A stretch of DNA of 64,000 bases, taken from positions 1 to 64,000 of the forward strand of contig NZ_SRYA01000013.1 of the NCBI RefSeq assembly GCF_004793545.1, given 5' to 3'. Under the pieces are notes generated by a model. That model did not search any database and had not been told where the DNA came from. It worked only from the letters and a program-made list of their open reading frames with translations. The position numbers and the translations under genes were made by a program. This document shows positions 35,948 to 44,831 of this stretch, one piece after another; the stretch's first letter is position 1, and every line of letters begins with the position of its first letter. This DNA comes from Petralouisia muris (GTDB lineage Bacteria; Bacillota; Clostridia; Lachnospirales; Lachnospiraceae).

Positions 35948-37333
35948 ATGGCAAATAGAAAAAATAAAAAAGTTGTAAAATTTCATAGAATGTCTCATCT
36001 GAATATAGGCGTTATTGTATTCCTTATTATTTTTGTGTATATGCTCTATAATATTTTTCAGTATTTTACTGCCAAGCAGATTGCAGTATATGAAGTAACT
36101 CAGGGAACCATCACCCAGAATAATACGTTCACTGGAGTAGTTCTAAGGGAGGAAAAAATATTTCAGACAGAAAAATCAGGTTACATTAATTATTACAGCA
36201 AAGATGGCGCCAAGGTTGGCGTAAGTTCTTATGTGTATTCTATTGACGAAACGGGAGATTTTTATAAGGAAATTGCCAGCCAGAATGACGGGCAGCTTTT
36301 TGAGGAAAAAGGCTCTTATGATGAACTGGAAAAAACTGCCGCCAATTATGTACTGGATTATTCCAATATGAATTTTTATCATGTATACACCTTTCAATAT
36401 GATATGGAGGCAGAATTGTTGGAAGCGATCGGTTCTAATGCTTTGTCAAATCTGGACCATTATCAGGGTTCTTCTGCAGGCTTTCACGCGTATCTGGCGC
36501 CAGAACCGGGAATTGTTGTATATAATACAGATGGTTTGGAAAATGTAACAGTGGAAAATTTTACAGAAGATATTTTTGATGCTGCCGCTCACACAAAGAA
36601 TAATCTGCTGTCCAGAGAACAAGCGGCAGCCGGAGAGCCCGCTTTTAAACTGATAACCAGTGAGATATGGAATCTGGTGGTTCCCATTGAACAAGAATTG
36701 GCAGAGGATTTGGCGAAGGAAAGCAATATACAGGTGAAATTTAAAAAAGACAATTCGACCGCATGGGGCGCTTCCCGTATCCTGAATCAGGATGACAATT
36801 GGTATTTAATTCTGAATTTTCAGAATTCAGCCGCCCGGTTTGCCACAGATCGGTATCTTGATATTGAATTACTCCTGTCAGATACCAGCGGGCTGAAGAT
36901 TCCCAATACAGCGTTAACAAAGAAGTCTTTTTTCCTGATTCCCAAGGAATTCCTCACAAAAGGTGGAGATGACAATACCAACGGAGTAACGCGTCAATAT
37001 GAAGATGACAAGGGAAAAACCGTGATGGAATTTACCGCTGTTTCTGTGGCGGAAGAGACGGAAGACATGTATTATATTACAGGGTCAGGGCTGGAAAAAG
37101 GGAATGTGATTATCAAGGCAGACTCCAATGAGAAATATACCCTGGAAGAGACTGCCTCTCTGCAGGGAGTATACAATATTAACAGGGGCTATGCGGTATT
37201 CCGCAAAGTAGAAATTTTATTTCAAAATCAGGAATATACCATTGTGAATACCGGAACAAATTACGGAATTTCTCTTTACGATCATATTGCACTGGATTCC
37301 TCTGCAATGAAAGAAAATGAAATTATACGTTAA
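35948..37333 (+). CDS. HlyD-family-like membrane-anchored protein
   Basis: The 461-residue product has a basic N-terminus, one membrane helix (about residues 20-40), and an extracytoplasmic part with beta-rich, barrel-sandwich-like stretches (VYEVTQGTITQNNTFTGVVLREEKIFQT), similar to efflux periplasmic adaptors. No transporter ATPase or permease is adjacent. Instead it lies just upstream of yggS, sepF and ylmH, the division-linked cluster, and overlaps the possible yggS upstream frame. A specific cell-envelope role is likely but not known. No Shine-Dalgarno sequence is obvious before ATG 35948 (ACTAAAATAAT). Confidence 0.65.
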   Translation: MANRKNKKVVKFHRMSHLNIGVIVFLIIFVYMLYNIFQYFTAKQIAVYEVTQGTITQNNTFTGVVLREEKIFQTEKSGYINYYSKDGAKVGVSSYVYSIDETGDFYKEIASQNDGQLFEEKGSYDELEKTAANYVLDYSNMNFYHVYTFQYDMEAELLEAIGSNALSNLDHYQGSSAGFHAYLAPEPGIVVYNTDGLENVTVENFTEDIFDAAAHTKNNLLSREQAAAGEPAFKLITSEIWNLVVPIEQELAEDLAKESNIQVKFKKDNSTAWGASRILNQDDNWYLILNFQNSAARFATDRYLDIELLLSDTSGLKIPNTALTKKSFFLIPKEFLTKGGDDNTNGVTRQYEDDKGKTVMEFTAVSVAEETEDMYYITGSGLEKGNVIIKADSNEKYTLEETASLQGVYNINRGYAVFRKVEILFQNQEYTIVNTGTNYGISLYDHIALDSSAMKENEIIR

Positions 37334-37370
37334 AGAAATTTGTATCACAAAAACGGATAAGGAGATTTAT

Positions 37371-38096
37371 ATGACAAAGGAAAATTGTATGATAAAGGAA
37401 AATTTAGCCAGAGTGCATGAGAATATTAAAATAGCCTGCCAAAAATCCGGAAGAAAACCAGAGGAGGTAACGCTGATTTCTGTCAGCAAGACGAAGCCGG
37501 TTTCCATGCTGAAAGAAGCGTATCAGGCTGGAAGCCGTGAGTTCGGAGAAAATAAGGTGCAGGAAATTATGGATAAATATCCCCAGCTTCCCACTGATAT
37601 CCGCTGGCATATGATAGGACATTTGCAGAGAAATAAGGTAAAATACATCATTGACAAGGTCTGCCTGATTCATTCTGTAGATTCCCTGCGCCTGGCAGAA
37701 GAAATCAGCAGTCAGGCTGAAAAGAAACAGGTGGAAATAGATATTCTGGTAGAAGTGAACATTGCTCAGGAAGAAAGCAAATTCGGAACCTCCAGAGAGG
37801 AAGCGGTTCAGTTGGTGGAGGAAATTGCCAAACTTCCCCATATCCATATCCAGGGACTTATGACAATCGCTCCCTTTGTGGAGAATCCAGAAGACAATCG
37901 GGAATATTTTCGCCAAATCAGGGAATTATCTGTTGACATAAGGAAGAAAAACATTGATAATGTAAATATGTCTGTGCTGTCCATGGGCATGACAGGCGAT
38001 TATATGGTAGCAATCGAGGAAGGCGCTACTATGGTTCGGGTTGGAACCGGCATTTTTGGAGAAAGAAACAAGGGAGATTATTATGGGAATGCTTGA
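37371..38096 (+). CDS. yggS: YggS/PLPBP-family pyridoxal-5'-phosphate homeostasis protein
   Basis: This 241-residue single-domain PLP-binding TIM-barrel protein has the PLP lysine (K40) in ISVSKTKP, with GENKVQE and WHMIGHLQRNK following and SMGMTGDY near the end. It buffers PLP levels and is not a true racemase. The ATG at 37371 has AAGGAG six bases upstream; longer in-frame openings overlap the previous gene. Its end overlaps sepF by 14 bases, and the yggS-sepF-ylmH order is typical of Gram-positives. Confidence 0.95.
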   Translation: MTKENCMIKENLARVHENIKIACQKSGRKPEEVTLISVSKTKPVSMLKEAYQAGSREFGENKVQEIMDKYPQLPTDIRWHMIGHLQRNKVKYIIDKVCLIHSVDSLRLAEEISSQAEKKQVEIDILVEVNIAQEESKFGTSREEAVQLVEEIAKLPHIHIQGLMTIAPFVENPEDNREYFRQIRELSVDIRKKNIDNVNMSVLSMGMTGDYMVAIEEGATMVRVGTGIFGERNKGDYYGNA

Positions 38097-38604
38097 TAAA
38101 TTCTTAGATGTCATGAGATTGAATTCAGATGATGACGATTTTTATGACGACGATTATTATGATGACGACGATTATGAAGAAGAAAAACCCAAAAGAAAGA
38201 GTTTTTTGAAAGATAAGGAGCCCGAGGATGAAGAAGAGGAATTTGAAGAAAAGCGTCCCCGGCCGGTAAAGACTCAGAAGGTAACGCCGATGCGTTCCTA
38301 CAAGAAGCAGGGGAACGGCATGGAAGTATGTGTGATCAAGCCCACCAATGTGGAGGATGCCCGGGAAATCACAGAGACGCTGCTTCTAAACCGTACTGTT
38401 GTGCTGAATGTGGAGGGGCTGGACGTTGACATTGCCCAGCGTATTATAGACTTCACATCTGGTTCCTGTTTTGCCATTAACGGCAATTTGCAGAAGATTT
38501 CCAATTACATATTTATTATCACTCCGCCAAGTGTAGATATTTCCGGTGATTTCGCAAATATTATGGATGCATTTGATGTACCGCCAATTAAGACGGAATT
38601 TTAA
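38083..38604 (+). CDS. sepF: Cell division protein SepF
   Basis: SepF tethers FtsZ to the membrane and bundles its filaments. The N-terminal amphipathic membrane-targeting helix (GMLDKFLDVMRL) is followed by a highly acidic Asp/Tyr/Glu linker (residues 17-60), and then the SepF core with VCVIKPTNVEDAREI, RTVVLNVEGLD, RIIDFTSGSCFAI. At 173 residues it is normal. ATG 38083 follows AGGGAG and lies inside yggS. Confidence 0.95.
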   Translation: MGMLDKFLDVMRLNSDDDDFYDDDYYDDDDYEEEKPKRKSFLKDKEPEDEEEEFEEKRPRPVKTQKVTPMRSYKKQGNGMEVCVIKPTNVEDAREITETLLLNRTVVLNVEGLDVDIAQRIIDFTSGSCFAINGNLQKISNYIFIITPPSVDISGDFANIMDAFDVPPIKTEF

Positions 38605-38616
38605 GGAATGACAGAT

Positions 38617-39369
38617 ATGACAAGAGACGAAGCATTAATGGGCAGGCATTTGATTGATTTATCCAGACAGGCACAGCAAAGAGATATTGTTGTATTCAGT
38701 GATTTTTTGAATTTAAATGAATTGAATATTTTTCGTCAGCAAAGCTCGGAGCTGTATTCCGGATTTGAACTGTATGGCGGATATGAATTAAGTGAGCGTC
38801 AGATGATTGCATTTTTACCTGATGCTCTTTGTTATGACTGGAAATTTCCAATTAGTTGTCTGAAAATCATGCCAGTAAATAAAAAATTTGCAGAAAAGAT
38901 AAGTCATAGGGATGTGCTGGGAAGCTTGATGAACCTTGGAATTGAACGTTCCAGACTGGGAGATATTCTGGTTCAAGGAGCAGAAAGCTACGTGTTCTGC
39001 CAGGAAAAGATTGCAGAATATATCATTGAAAATCTAACAAGAATCCGGCGTACAACGGTACTTGCAGTGCAGACATTGCCGGATGAGATGCACATTGAAC
39101 CAGAACTGGAAACGGCAGAGGGAATTATTACCACCAACCGCTTGGACAGTGTGATTGCCTGTCTCTGCAAAATTTCCCGTTCCCAGGCCAGCCAGTGGAT
39201 CCGCGGCGGCAAAGTATTTATCAACAATAAAGAAACGCTTCAAATTACTTATGAATGCAAACCCAGAGAATTGATTTCCGTGCGTTCTGTGGGGCGGTTC
39301 CGTTTTCTGAACTGTCAGGGGGAAACCAGAAAAGGCCGTCTGAAAATACAGTATGAGAAGTATAAGTAA
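38617..39369 (+). CDS. ylmH: YlmH-family RNA-binding protein (S4 domain)
   Basis: The 250-residue protein has an N-terminal YlmH domain (FSDFLNLNELNIF, LGSLMNLGIERSRLGDI) and a C-terminal S4 RNA-binding domain (RLDSVIACLCKISRSQASQWIRGGKVFINN). YlmH has been linked to stalled-ribosome rescue in Bacillus. The ATG at 38608 is immediately after AAGGA, so the ATG at 38617, nine bases away, is the probable start. It sits directly behind sepF, four bases from its stop on the longer reading. Confidence 0.92.
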   Translation: MTRDEALMGRHLIDLSRQAQQRDIVVFSDFLNLNELNIFRQQSSELYSGFELYGGYELSERQMIAFLPDALCYDWKFPISCLKIMPVNKKFAEKISHRDVLGSLMNLGIERSRLGDILVQGAESYVFCQEKIAEYIIENLTRIRRTTVLAVQTLPDEMHIEPELETAEGIITTNRLDSVIACLCKISRSQASQWIRGGKVFINNKETLQITYECKPRELISVRSVGRFRFLNCQGETRKGRLKIQYEKYK

Positions 39370-39435
39370 CAATCATAAGCAATCAATGATACAACATATA
39401 GAAAGGAAAGATATGGCAGCATATCAAGAACTGTT

Positions 39436-40530
39436 ATGGGAAAAACAATTTGTGTGTCTTACGAAGGCAAACCTTCTTATCATATTGAGATTCAAAAAGA
39501 TTTCCGGCTTCTTCCGGAGAAATTAAAAGATTTGGGATACGGCAGGAACCGTGTATGTATTATAACAGAAAATACAGTGGGAAGCTTTTATTTAGAAGAG
39601 CTGAAAGCATTGCTGTCTCATATGTTTTCCTGTTGTACCTCTTATGTATTTGAAGCCGGAGAAGCCAGTAAAAATACAGATACAGTTGGAAAAGTATATG
39701 AGCATCTGATACAGAATTCCTTTGACCGCAAGGATGTATTAATTGCCCTGGGCGGCGGAGTAGTGGGAGATTTGACAGGGTTTGCAGCCGCCACTTATCT
39801 GCGGGGGATTGATTTTGTACAGGTGCCTACTTCTTTACTGGCCCAGACGGACAGCAGCATTGGCGGAAAAACAGGAGTAGATTTTATGCAATACAAGAAT
39901 ATGGTTGGAGCATTTTATATGCCTAAGCTGGTATACATGAACATTTCTGCCTTAAAAACACTGCCCAAACGTCAGTTTTCTGCCGGAACAGCGGAAGTAA
40001 TCAAGCATGGATTTATCAAAGATCAGAAATATACCGAATTCATTCAGACCCACAGCAAAGCAATTATGGTTCAGGATTATGAGACAATGGAAGAAATGAT
40101 CGATAGAAGCTGCAGGATTAAACGGGATGTGGTGGAGCAGGATCCAAAAGAACAGGGAGAACGCGCACTTTTGAATTTCGGACATACCATTGGACACGCC
40201 ATTGAGAAATTATCGGATTTTACCTTATATCACGGAGAATGTGTGGCCCTTGGCATGGTAAGCGCCGGATACATTTCCTGGAAGCAGGGAAATCTGTCCC
40301 TGGAGGCCCTGGAAGAAATAGAAAAAATACTGGAAAGCTATGGACTTCCTGTCAGGCTGAAAGACTTTCCATACCCGCCGGAAGAGATTCTGGAAACCAC
40401 CAGATTAGATAAAAAAATGGAGTCCGGAAAAATTAAATTTATTTTGCTGAAAAATCTTGGAGAGGCATATATTACAAAGGAATTAACAGATTCCGAAATT
40501 TTAGCTGGAATTCGTTATATTTTACAGTAA
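39436..40530 (+). CDS. aroB: 3-dehydroquinate synthase
   Basis: AroB converts DAHP to 3-dehydroquinate in the shikimate pathway, using NAD and a metal. The NAD-binding ALGGGVVGDLTGFAAATY, the segment PTSLLAQTDSSIGGKTG, and the metal-site histidines in FGHTIGHAIE and LYHGECVA are all present. At 364 residues it is complete. The ATG at 39436 begins with MGKTICVSYEGKP, matching the family, but it has only a weak AAGAA site. A much better site (GAAAGGAAAG) precedes ATG 39413 in another frame. Confidence 0.95.
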   Translation: MGKTICVSYEGKPSYHIEIQKDFRLLPEKLKDLGYGRNRVCIITENTVGSFYLEELKALLSHMFSCCTSYVFEAGEASKNTDTVGKVYEHLIQNSFDRKDVLIALGGGVVGDLTGFAAATYLRGIDFVQVPTSLLAQTDSSIGGKTGVDFMQYKNMVGAFYMPKLVYMNISALKTLPKRQFSAGTAEVIKHGFIKDQKYTEFIQTHSKAIMVQDYETMEEMIDRSCRIKRDVVEQDPKEQGERALLNFGHTIGHAIEKLSDFTLYHGECVALGMVSAGYISWKQGNLSLEALEEIEKILESYGLPVRLKDFPYPPEEILETTRLDKKMESGKIKFILLKNLGEAYITKELTDSEILAGIRYILQ

Positions 40531-40625
40531 ACCCGCTATTAATTCGCGCAGGTTCTGTCCAAACATGCTTGAAAGCAGACGCTTTCCGGCAGCTTCTCAT
40601 TAAGCAAAATGAAAAGAGGATATTT

Positions 40626-41150
40626 ATGAAAGAAAAAAAAAGCAACAGCTATATTTTGTACGGTGTCGGCGCAGCTATTTTGCTGATTTTAGATCAGTTC
40701 ACAAAATATCTGGCGTCTGTTTATTTAAAAGGAGGTTCATCCCTTGTTATCATAAAAGGCGTGTTTCAGCTTCATTATCTGGAAAACCGGGGAGCGGCAT
40801 TCGGTTTGCTGCAGGGACAGAAGCTTTGGTTTGTAACTATCACATTGCTTATGCTTCTGCTTATGCTTCTGGTATATTACCGTATTCCCATGGAAAAAAA
40901 GTATCGCTGGATTCGTTTTATTCTGGTATTGCTGACGGCAGGAGCAATTGGCAATTTGATTGACCGGCTGCGGCTGAATTATGTGATCGATTTTTTCTAT
41001 TTTGAATTAATTAATTTTCCTGTATTTAATATGGCAGATATTTATGTAACCCTTGGCATGGCTCTGTTGATTGTACTGGTTCTCTTTTATTATAAGGAAG
41101 AGGAACTGGAAGTACTCTGGCCTTTTCCAAAAAAGGAGCAAAAGAAGTGA
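40626..41150 (+). CDS. lspA: Lipoprotein signal peptidase
   Basis: LspA cleaves the signal peptide of prolipoproteins after lipid modification. Four membrane helices are visible, and the catalytic aspartates lie in GAIGNLIDRL and FNMADIYVTLG. The LENRGAAFGLLQG motif is typical. At 174 residues it is complete. The ATG at 40626 follows AGAGGA; a 19-codon upstream extension (from 40569) is not conserved. It overlaps rluD by four bases. Confidence 0.95.
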   Translation: MKEKKSNSYILYGVGAAILLILDQFTKYLASVYLKGGSSLVIIKGVFQLHYLENRGAAFGLLQGQKLWFVTITLLMLLLMLLVYYRIPMEKKYRWIRFILVLLTAGAIGNLIDRLRLNYVIDFFYFELINFPVFNMADIYVTLGMALLIVLVLFYYKEEELEVLWPFPKKEQKK

Positions 41151-42067
41151 GAGAGTTGGAGATTCAGGAATACCGGGTAACCCAGGAACATTCAGGGGAA
41201 CGGCTGGATAAATTTCTCCAAGCGGTCTGTCCAGAGTGTTCTCGATCCTTTCTGCAAAAATTGGTAAAAGAGGGGCAGGTGCTTGTAAACCACAAAGAGC
41301 AGAAGGTAAATTATCGTGTATCTGAAAATGATATGGTCCGTATCGCTGTTCCTCCTGCACAGGAAGCCGAGATATTACCGGAAAATATACCTCTGGATAT
41401 TCTTTACGAGGACTCAGAGCTATTGATTGTTAACAAGCCCAAAGGAATGGTAGTGCATCCATCTGCCGGCCATTTTACCGGCACCCTGGTAAATGCAGTA
41501 TTGTTTCACTGCAAAAACAGTCTTTCCGGCATCAATGGGGAAATCCGCCCCGGCATCGTTCACCGGATCGACATGAATACCACTGGAACACTGGTCGTTT
41601 GTAAAAATGACAATGCCCATATTAAAATTGCAGAGCAAATCAAGGAGCATTCTGTTACCAGGCGTTATCTGGGAATCGTAAAAGGCAGGGTGAAAGAGGA
41701 TAGCGGAATCATTGAGGGAACTATTGGCAGACATCCTGTGGAACGGAAAAAAATGGCGGTTAATGTAAAAAACGGCAAGAGAGCAGTGACGCACTACAAG
41801 GTGCTTCAGCGTTTTTCCAGACATACTTATATGGAATTTGAACTGGAAACCGGACGGACACACCAGATCCGGGTTCATATGGCAAGTATCGGACATCCCA
41901 TGCTCGGCGATGATCTTTACGGCAGCGGAAAAACTCCCTGGAAGCTGCAGGGACAGACTCTGCATGCTGCTACACTGGGATTTCTTCATCCCGTTACGGG
42001 CATATATCTTGAGGTAACAGCGCCTTTGCCAGAATATTTTTCAGAGCTTTTACAAAAAGATTTGTAG
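41147..42067 (+). CDS. rluD: RluA-family rRNA pseudouridine synthase (RluD-like)
   Basis: The enzyme isomerises uridines in 23S rRNA. It has an N-terminal S4 domain (RLDKFLQAVCPECSRSFLQKLVKEGQVLVN) and a catalytic domain with PGIVHRIDMNTTG, where the catalytic Asp sits, and the GRTHQIRVH motif. At 306 residues it fits RluD. The GTG at 41147 overlaps the lspA stop (GTGA) and has GGAG upstream. The lspA-rluD order is the same as in Bacillus (lspA-ylyB). Confidence 0.93.
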   Translation: MRELEIQEYRVTQEHSGERLDKFLQAVCPECSRSFLQKLVKEGQVLVNHKEQKVNYRVSENDMVRIAVPPAQEAEILPENIPLDILYEDSELLIVNKPKGMVVHPSAGHFTGTLVNAVLFHCKNSLSGINGEIRPGIVHRIDMNTTGTLVVCKNDNAHIKIAEQIKEHSVTRRYLGIVKGRVKEDSGIIEGTIGRHPVERKKMAVNVKNGKRAVTHYKVLQRFSRHTYMEFELETGRTHQIRVHMASIGHPMLGDDLYGSGKTPWKLQGQTLHAATLGFLHPVTGIYLEVTAPLPEYFSELLQKDL

Positions 42068-42088
42068 TTATCCTCGCAATTATACGTT

Positions 42089-42146
42089 GCCAATTGATTT
42101 GCTGTACTTCCTGAAATAGTGAAAACCTATTGGCAAATCAATTGGC
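42089..42146. repeat. 14-bp inverted repeat upstream of the cytidylate-kinase-like gene
   Basis: The arms GCCAATTGATTTGC (42089-42102) and GCAAATCAATTGGC (42133-42146) are perfect reverse complements, with a 30-base loop. No T tract follows, so it is not a standard terminator. Confidence 0.75.
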
Positions 42147-42264
42147 TCACAGGTGTAAATTCAGTAAAAATTTGAAATTGTATATACATTTTCAAATAAA
42201 ATATGATATAATAATTGTGATAAGACCTGAGAGAATGCAGGAACGACAGAAAGGTGGAATTAAT

Positions 42265-42897
42265 ATGGGAAATTTTGTAATTACGATTGGCCGGGAATTT
42301 GGAAGCGGCGGTTTGGATGTAGGACGAATGCTTTCTGATAAATTGGGAGTAAAATGTTATGACAAGGAACTCCTTTCCATGGCTGTCAAAGAAAGCGGAT
42401 TATGCCAGGAGATTTTTGAAAATCATGACGAAAAGCCTACCAGCAGTTTTCTGTATTCGCTGGTAATGGATACCTATTCTGTCAGTGGTTATACATCGGC
42501 TCCTTTTTTAGATATGCCGTTAAACCACAAGGTTTTTCTGGCACAATTTGAAGCAATTAAGAATCTTGCAGCAAAGGAGTCCTGTATTATTGTGGGACGC
42601 TGTGCGGATTATGCATTGGCAGAACATCCCAATTGCCTGAATGTGTTTATTCATGCAGATATGGAGTTCCGGGTGGATCATATTATGCAAACATATGATT
42701 TGTCCAAAGAAAAAGCGGCCGATATGATTCATAAAACAGATAAAAAGCGTGCAAGCTATTATAACTATTATTCCAGTAAAAAGTGGGGAGATTCCAGAAG
42801 CTATCATTTGACGTTAGACAGCGGCCATTTGGGGCTGCAGGGCTGCAGCAAAATGATTCTGGACTACATGGATATTCGTAAAAATAATAGGAAGTAA
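42265..42897 (+). CDS. Cytidylate kinase-like family protein
   Basis: The 210-residue P-loop kinase has FVITIGREFGSGGLDVGR (Walker A-like GREFGSGG), CIIVGRCADYAL, and a lid-like region ending in TDKKRASYYNYYSS. It matches the cytidylate_kin2 group, which resembles Cmk but has unknown substrate. True Cmk has the motif IAIDGPAGAGKST, not present here. ATG 42265 follows AAAGGTGG. A TATAAT (42207-42212) is present upstream without a good -35. A perfect hairpin terminator follows the gene. Confidence 0.85.
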   Translation: MGNFVITIGREFGSGGLDVGRMLSDKLGVKCYDKELLSMAVKESGLCQEIFENHDEKPTSSFLYSLVMDTYSVSGYTSAPFLDMPLNHKVFLAQFEAIKNLAAKESCIIVGRCADYALAEHPNCLNVFIHADMEFRVDHIMQTYDLSKEKAADMIHKTDKKRASYYNYYSSKKWGDSRSYHLTLDSGHLGLQGCSKMILDYMDIRKNNRK

Positions 42898-42906
42898 TTC
42901 GTATCG

Positions 42907-42950
42907 CTGCCTGCCTGCAAAATACCTGCAGGCAGGCAGTATTTTAGTCT
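42907..42950. terminator. Rho-independent terminator, bidirectional
   Basis: CTGCCTGCCTGCA (42907-42919) and TGCAGGCAGGCAG (42927-42939) form a perfect 13-bp stem with a seven-base loop. The T-rich tract TATTTTAGTCTTTT follows on the plus strand; it lies between two converging genes. Confidence 0.88.
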
Positions 42951-43040
42951 TTTACGGGTTTCATTCCCCTATTGCACTTAATGCAAAGGAGATGGTACTT
43001 CACACTGTTAGTTCAAATGCCAACGTGCCGGTACACTAGA

Positions 43041-44105
43041 TCAAGAATCCTCCTGAAAAATGCTTCCTGAGAATTTCCCTGCAAGTCTGCGGCGGTCATC
43101 ATCAATCGCTGCATAATGCTGACGCGTTGTCTCAACACTCTTATGTCCCAGTGCATCGGCCACCAGATAAATGTCGCCGGTTTCTTTATAGAGATTCGTT
43201 CCATAGGTACTTCGCAGCTTATGAGGGGTAATTTTTTTATTGATTTTTGCTGCCCCAGTGTACTTTTTTACCAGTTTCTCTACCGCCCGGGTGGTGAGAC
43301 GGCTGTACTTTAAGGAAAGAAATAGTGCATTTTCATGTTCTGGCAGCGCTTTTTCTGCCAAGAGGGGACGTTCCATTTCCAGATAGTCCAAAAGCGCATT
43401 GCTTACCTCTTCTCCAAAATAGACCATAGATTCATTTCCGCCTTTTCGGACAACCCTAAGGCCGTAATTTTTAAAGCTCACATCATTCAGATCCAATCCC
43501 ACACATTCTGATACACGAATTCCTGTTCCAAGCAGCAGCGTCATAATGGCAATATCACGATACTTTGTCTTCTGATGGGAAGCAAGCTGCCTGGCGGTGA
43601 GAGAGCTGCCATTTTCTACTGCGGAAATCAGTTCTGCAACTTCATCCTTATCCAGACGAATGATGTTTTCCTTGTGCTTTTTCGGAGTCTCAATCATGGA
43701 AGGGGCATTTGTGGTAATAAATTCCTTTTTAAAATAGTAATTGTACATGGTCCGGATAGCAGATAATTTCCGGGATTTGCCTTTTTCCCCATTGGTGACA
43801 GCCTGTCCGTCTTTTTTTTCATAATAGGATAAGTAGGCAAGATATTCTTCGATATCTACCGGAGTCATTTCGTCCAATACAGAAATTGGTATGTCATGCA
43901 TGGACATTTTCGCATACATCGGATTATTCTCCTGTATAAATTCAAAAAAAATGCGGATATCATATCCATAAGATAATCTGGTTCTGGAAGCTGTATTTCT
44001 GGTATCCAGATAACGGAAAAAATCTCCGCAGAATTTAGGAAGTTCTTTTAATAATCCCTGTAATTTACGTTTATTCTCCAAATTTATTCTTTCAACATAA
44101 TCCAT
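43041..44105 (-). CDS. Tyrosine recombinase (XerC/XerD type)
   Basis: This 354-residue protein has a SAM-like N-terminal domain and an intact catalytic domain: R197 (GTGIRVSE), K221 (VRKGG), H295-x-x-R298 (HKLR), H321 (LGHKS), and the nucleophile Y331 (QHYAA). Compared with XerC (about 300 residues) it is longer, including inserts such as DGQAVTNGEKGKSR. It lies among housekeeping genes with no attachment-site duplications or phage genes around, so a chromosomal recombinase is favoured over a phage integrase. AGAAAGGAA precedes the ATG. The target site is unknown. Confidence 0.88.
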   Translation of the reverse strand: MDYVERINLENKRKLQGLLKELPKFCGDFFRYLDTRNTASRTRLSYGYDIRIFFEFIQENNPMYAKMSMHDIPISVLDEMTPVDIEEYLAYLSYYEKKDGQAVTNGEKGKSRKLSAIRTMYNYYFKKEFITTNAPSMIETPKKHKENIIRLDKDEVAELISAVENGSSLTARQLASHQKTKYRDIAIMTLLLGTGIRVSECVGLDLNDVSFKNYGLRVVRKGGNESMVYFGEEVSNALLDYLEMERPLLAEKALPEHENALFLSLKYSRLTTRAVEKLVKKYTGAAKINKKITPHKLRSTYGTNLYKETGDIYLVADALGHKSVETTRQHYAAIDDDRRRLAGKFSGSIFQEDS

Positions 44106-44368
44106 AAAAGAAATTCCTTTCTATATAAAAAATAAAAGACGTTGGAAGTTAAGCTGATGAAAAGTTGATTAAAATGAGCCTGCTAAGCTAATTAAAAAAT
44201 GAGCCTGCTGAAATACGAATTACCAAGAACAGCCAGACTATTTCATATTCCGGCTTATCAGTTCGTAAAATCAACATTTCGCGAACTGATAACTATAGAA
44301 ATACATAAAAACTTAACTTCTCTTTCTCTGTTAGCTTAAGACTTTTTCAAAACTTCATTTCGCCAAAT
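44106..44368. other. Repeat-rich intergenic region upstream of the recombinase gene
   Basis: Within these 263 bases, AAAATGAGCCTGCT occurs twice (44172-44185, 44197-44210), 25 bases apart. An 11-bp inverted repeat, TTATCAGTTCG (44255-44265) and CGAACTGATAA (44282-44292), has a 16-base spacer. No coding frame is credible here. Confidence 0.65.
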
Positions 44369-44818
44369 TCAACAGATTTCTTCTGAATCCAATATAATGG
44401 TAAACGGGCCGTCATTTAATAAAGAAATTTTCATATCAGCTCCAAAGGAACCAGTCTGTACAATGGGAAGTTCTTTCCGGCATTCCGATATGATATATTC
44501 ATATAAAGTATTCGCCAGAACCGGATCTCCGGCTTTCGTAAAGGAAGGCCTGTTTCCCTTTTTACAATCAGCATACAGGGTAAATTGGGAAATTATCAAT
44601 AATTCTCCGGAAACATCCTGTAGTGATAAATTGGTCTTTCCCTGTTCATCCTCAAAAATGCGCATATTGATCAATTTGCGAACCATCTTATCTGCAATGC
44701 TCTGATTATCTTCCTGGCTGATGCCAATAAAAACCAGGAATCCCTTTCTGATCTTTCCAATAATCTCCTGATTAACAGCTACCTCTGCATGGGTAACCCG
44801 CTGGATGATAAATTTCAT
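44369..44818 (-). CDS. dtd: D-aminoacyl-tRNA deacylase
   Basis: Dtd removes D-amino acids (and glycine) from mischarged tRNAs. The active-site motifs SQFTLYAD and NDGPFT (the family has NxGPVT/NGPFT) are present, with GFLVFIGI near the N-terminus. At 149 residues it is normal. ATG 44818 follows GGAGACAG; the longer frame starting at 44857 overlaps the end of the upstream gene. It is 13 bases downstream of the broken acyltransferase gene. Confidence 0.95.
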   Translation of the reverse strand: MKFIIQRVTHAEVAVNQEIIGKIRKGFLVFIGISQEDNQSIADKMVRKLINMRIFEDEQGKTNLSLQDVSGELLIISQFTLYADCKKGNRPSFTKAGDPVLANTLYEYIISECRKELPIVQTGSFGADMKISLLNDGPFTIILDSEEIC

Positions 44819-44831
44819 AACTGTCTCCATT

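Noticed and set aside
43041-44105. Integrase of a prophage or genomic island
   Set aside because: No phage genes, tRNA target or duplicated attachment site around it; flanks are housekeeping genes.
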